A DNA stretch of 59,982 nt from Pseudaestuariivita rosea. GTDB taxonomy: Bacteria > Pseudomonadota > Alphaproteobacteria > Rhodobacterales > Rhodobacteraceae. Shown here in pieces: positions 59,224-59,982 of the stretch. The stretch is taken from assembly GCF_017592335.1 (NCBI RefSeq), contig NZ_JACNMP010000021.1, positions 1 to 59,982 on the forward strand, in the 5' to 3' direction. Numbering within the stretch: the stretch's first letter is position 1; the number at the start of each line of letters is the position of its first letter. The notes beneath the pieces were generated by a model that ran no database searches, was not told the DNA's origin, and saw only the letters and a program-made list of their open reading frames with translations. Made by a program: the position numbers and the translations under genes.

Positions 59224-59340
59224 ATGCTCAAAACGATAACAGGCATCACGTTCTATACGGGTATGGCGTAGGCGGTGCTGATCGCCGTCTACTCTCTCCG
59301 GTATCTTTTGAATGGCGCTGATTCAGTTGACACTGAGGTA
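59224..59340 (+). pseudogene. Remnant of a small membrane protein gene (DUF2306-like)
   Basis: ATG at 59224 reads MLKTITGITFYTGMA, then an in-frame TAG (59269-59271), then AVLIAVYSLRYLLNGADSVDTE. This resembles the start of DUF2306-type membrane proteins. It is cut off at about 59334 by the IS remnant. It lies 18 nt after the oxidoreductase remnant, so both belonged to one operon that is now decaying. Confidence 0.5.
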
Positions 59341-59600
59341 CCCCTATTTTCCTAGACACCCGCCTTGTCCAGTTTCTGCTGTCTGGTCTCGAAGTCAACG
59401 GGCGACAGCATGCCGTTGTTCGTGTGCTTGCGCTTTGGGTTGTAGAATAGCTCGATGTATTCGAACACGTCTCGCCGCGCGTCGTCGCGGGTCGGGTAAC
59501 CCCGCACCGTAATCTGATGCACTACGTCGCGCTTGAACTCGTCGCTGTAATTGCTTGTCCCCATGTCGGCTTCCTCGCCTCAAAATTAGGGGGCAAAGCG
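59334..59600 (-). mobile_element. Internally deleted IS3-family element
   Basis: The minus-strand frame 59352-59564 (70 residues) starts MGTSNYSDEFKRDVVHQITVRGYP, the OrfA start of an IS3-family transposase, and continues without a break into DVFEYIELFYNPKRKHTNNGMLSPVDFE, the OrfB end. About 1 kb between them is missing, including the DDE centre, so it cannot move itself. Ends near TGAGGTACCCCTATTTT (left) and CCCCCTAATTTT (right, as read on the minus strand) are similar, but the exact borders are uncertain. Confidence 0.75.
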
Positions 59601-59672
59601 TCTACAAACCTAGGGGCAGCTCACACATTGTCCCAAACCGATGCGTTGCTGGAATATTTGTCAGGGCAGAAA

Positions 59673-59840
59673 CTCGTAGAACAAAGCCGCCTGCGCCTCT
59701 TGCCTTGGTCCCATCATCGCCAATCCTCCCGCTCGATAAGAGAATTGAATCAGCCGTTAGGTCATCAATCAAGCAGGAGTTTTTCAACAAAATCTCCGCA
59801 AACTATGAGTTCGCCGCTCAACTCACTTTGCGGTTGCGGC
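59673..59840 (-). mobile_element. 5' fragment of a second transposase gene
   Basis: From the ATG at 59717, preceded by GGGAGG, the minus strand reads MMGPRQEAQAALFYEF and then stops after two more codons. This is the start I know from IS5/IS1182-like transposases with MMGP-RQEAQ-LFYEF. The upstream GAAAAACTCC region is typical of such IS ends. The rest is missing at about 59673. From 59841 to 59982 nothing further is identified. Confidence 0.45.
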
Positions 59841-59982
59841 GAATGTCCGGAACCCGCCGATTCTGTGGAAAAACAACGTGTTGCTGATGCAGAAAGTGTG
59901 GTTCTGAACAGAGCGCGAGCGCCTTTTCTATCAGGCTTCGCACGTTTGCTGCGGTGCGGGAAGGATCTTGGCTAATTTACGG

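Overview
The window looks like chromosomal DNA of an alphaproteobacterium of the Rhodobacterales (roseobacter group). The signs are the protein make-up (an mreBCD-mrdA-rodA cluster followed by a ghrA-type dehydrogenase, DUF2125- and DUF1523-type proteins, a sulfopropanediol-type hpsN cluster), moderately high GC, tightly packed operons with ATGA overlaps, and short GC-rich intergenic palindromes with a CCCGGAC-TTGATCCGGG core. No rRNA, replication origin or CRISPR array is present.

Layout. 1-1161: remains of an integrated element, consisting of a 16-unit hexamer array, a 5'-truncated serine recombinase, and an initiator tRNA gene whose 3' half forms the end of the recombinase frame. 1319-4704: divergent oxyR/katG peroxide defence. 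4748-7039: a large beta-helix protein resembling a gene-transfer-agent or phage spike. 7254-9851: a small membrane/PepSY/Tat-exported DJ-1-like module. 9837-16305: a probable 2,3-dihydroxypropane-1-sulfonate (DHPS) catabolic and ABC-uptake operon, with a divergent LacI-type regulator (16365-17390) and palindromic operators between them. 17445-21935: nucleoside salvage operon cdd-deoA-deoB-add-upp; deoD lies apart at 33197. 21990-38127: mostly housekeeping genes (gloB, clpA, an ExbB/OmpA-like pair, a ChaC-like cyclotransferase, prpE, yciB, an uracil-DNA glycosylase-like protein, SseB). 38494-45139: cell-shape operon on the minus strand (mreB, mreC, mreD, mrdA, rodA, ghrA).

46730-55735 is the least explained part: about a dozen co-directional genes encoding a long coiled-coil protein, an AAA+ ATPase, a secreted thioredoxin-fold protein, two soluble proteins of unknown family, and seven small or membrane-anchored proteins. 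Many start and stop codons overlap, which suggests one envelope-associated machine or stress system with no function I can name. A haloacid-dehalogenase gene follows it.

56449-59982 is a decay zone: a frameshifted phage tail-assembly (I/K type) remnant, a TetR gene beside an NAD(P)H-quinone-oxidoreductase-like gene with an in-frame stop, a membrane-protein remnant cut by a deleted IS3-family element (OrfA start fused to OrfB end), and the start of a second transposase gene. Both ends of the window are therefore mobile-DNA scars around a conserved core.
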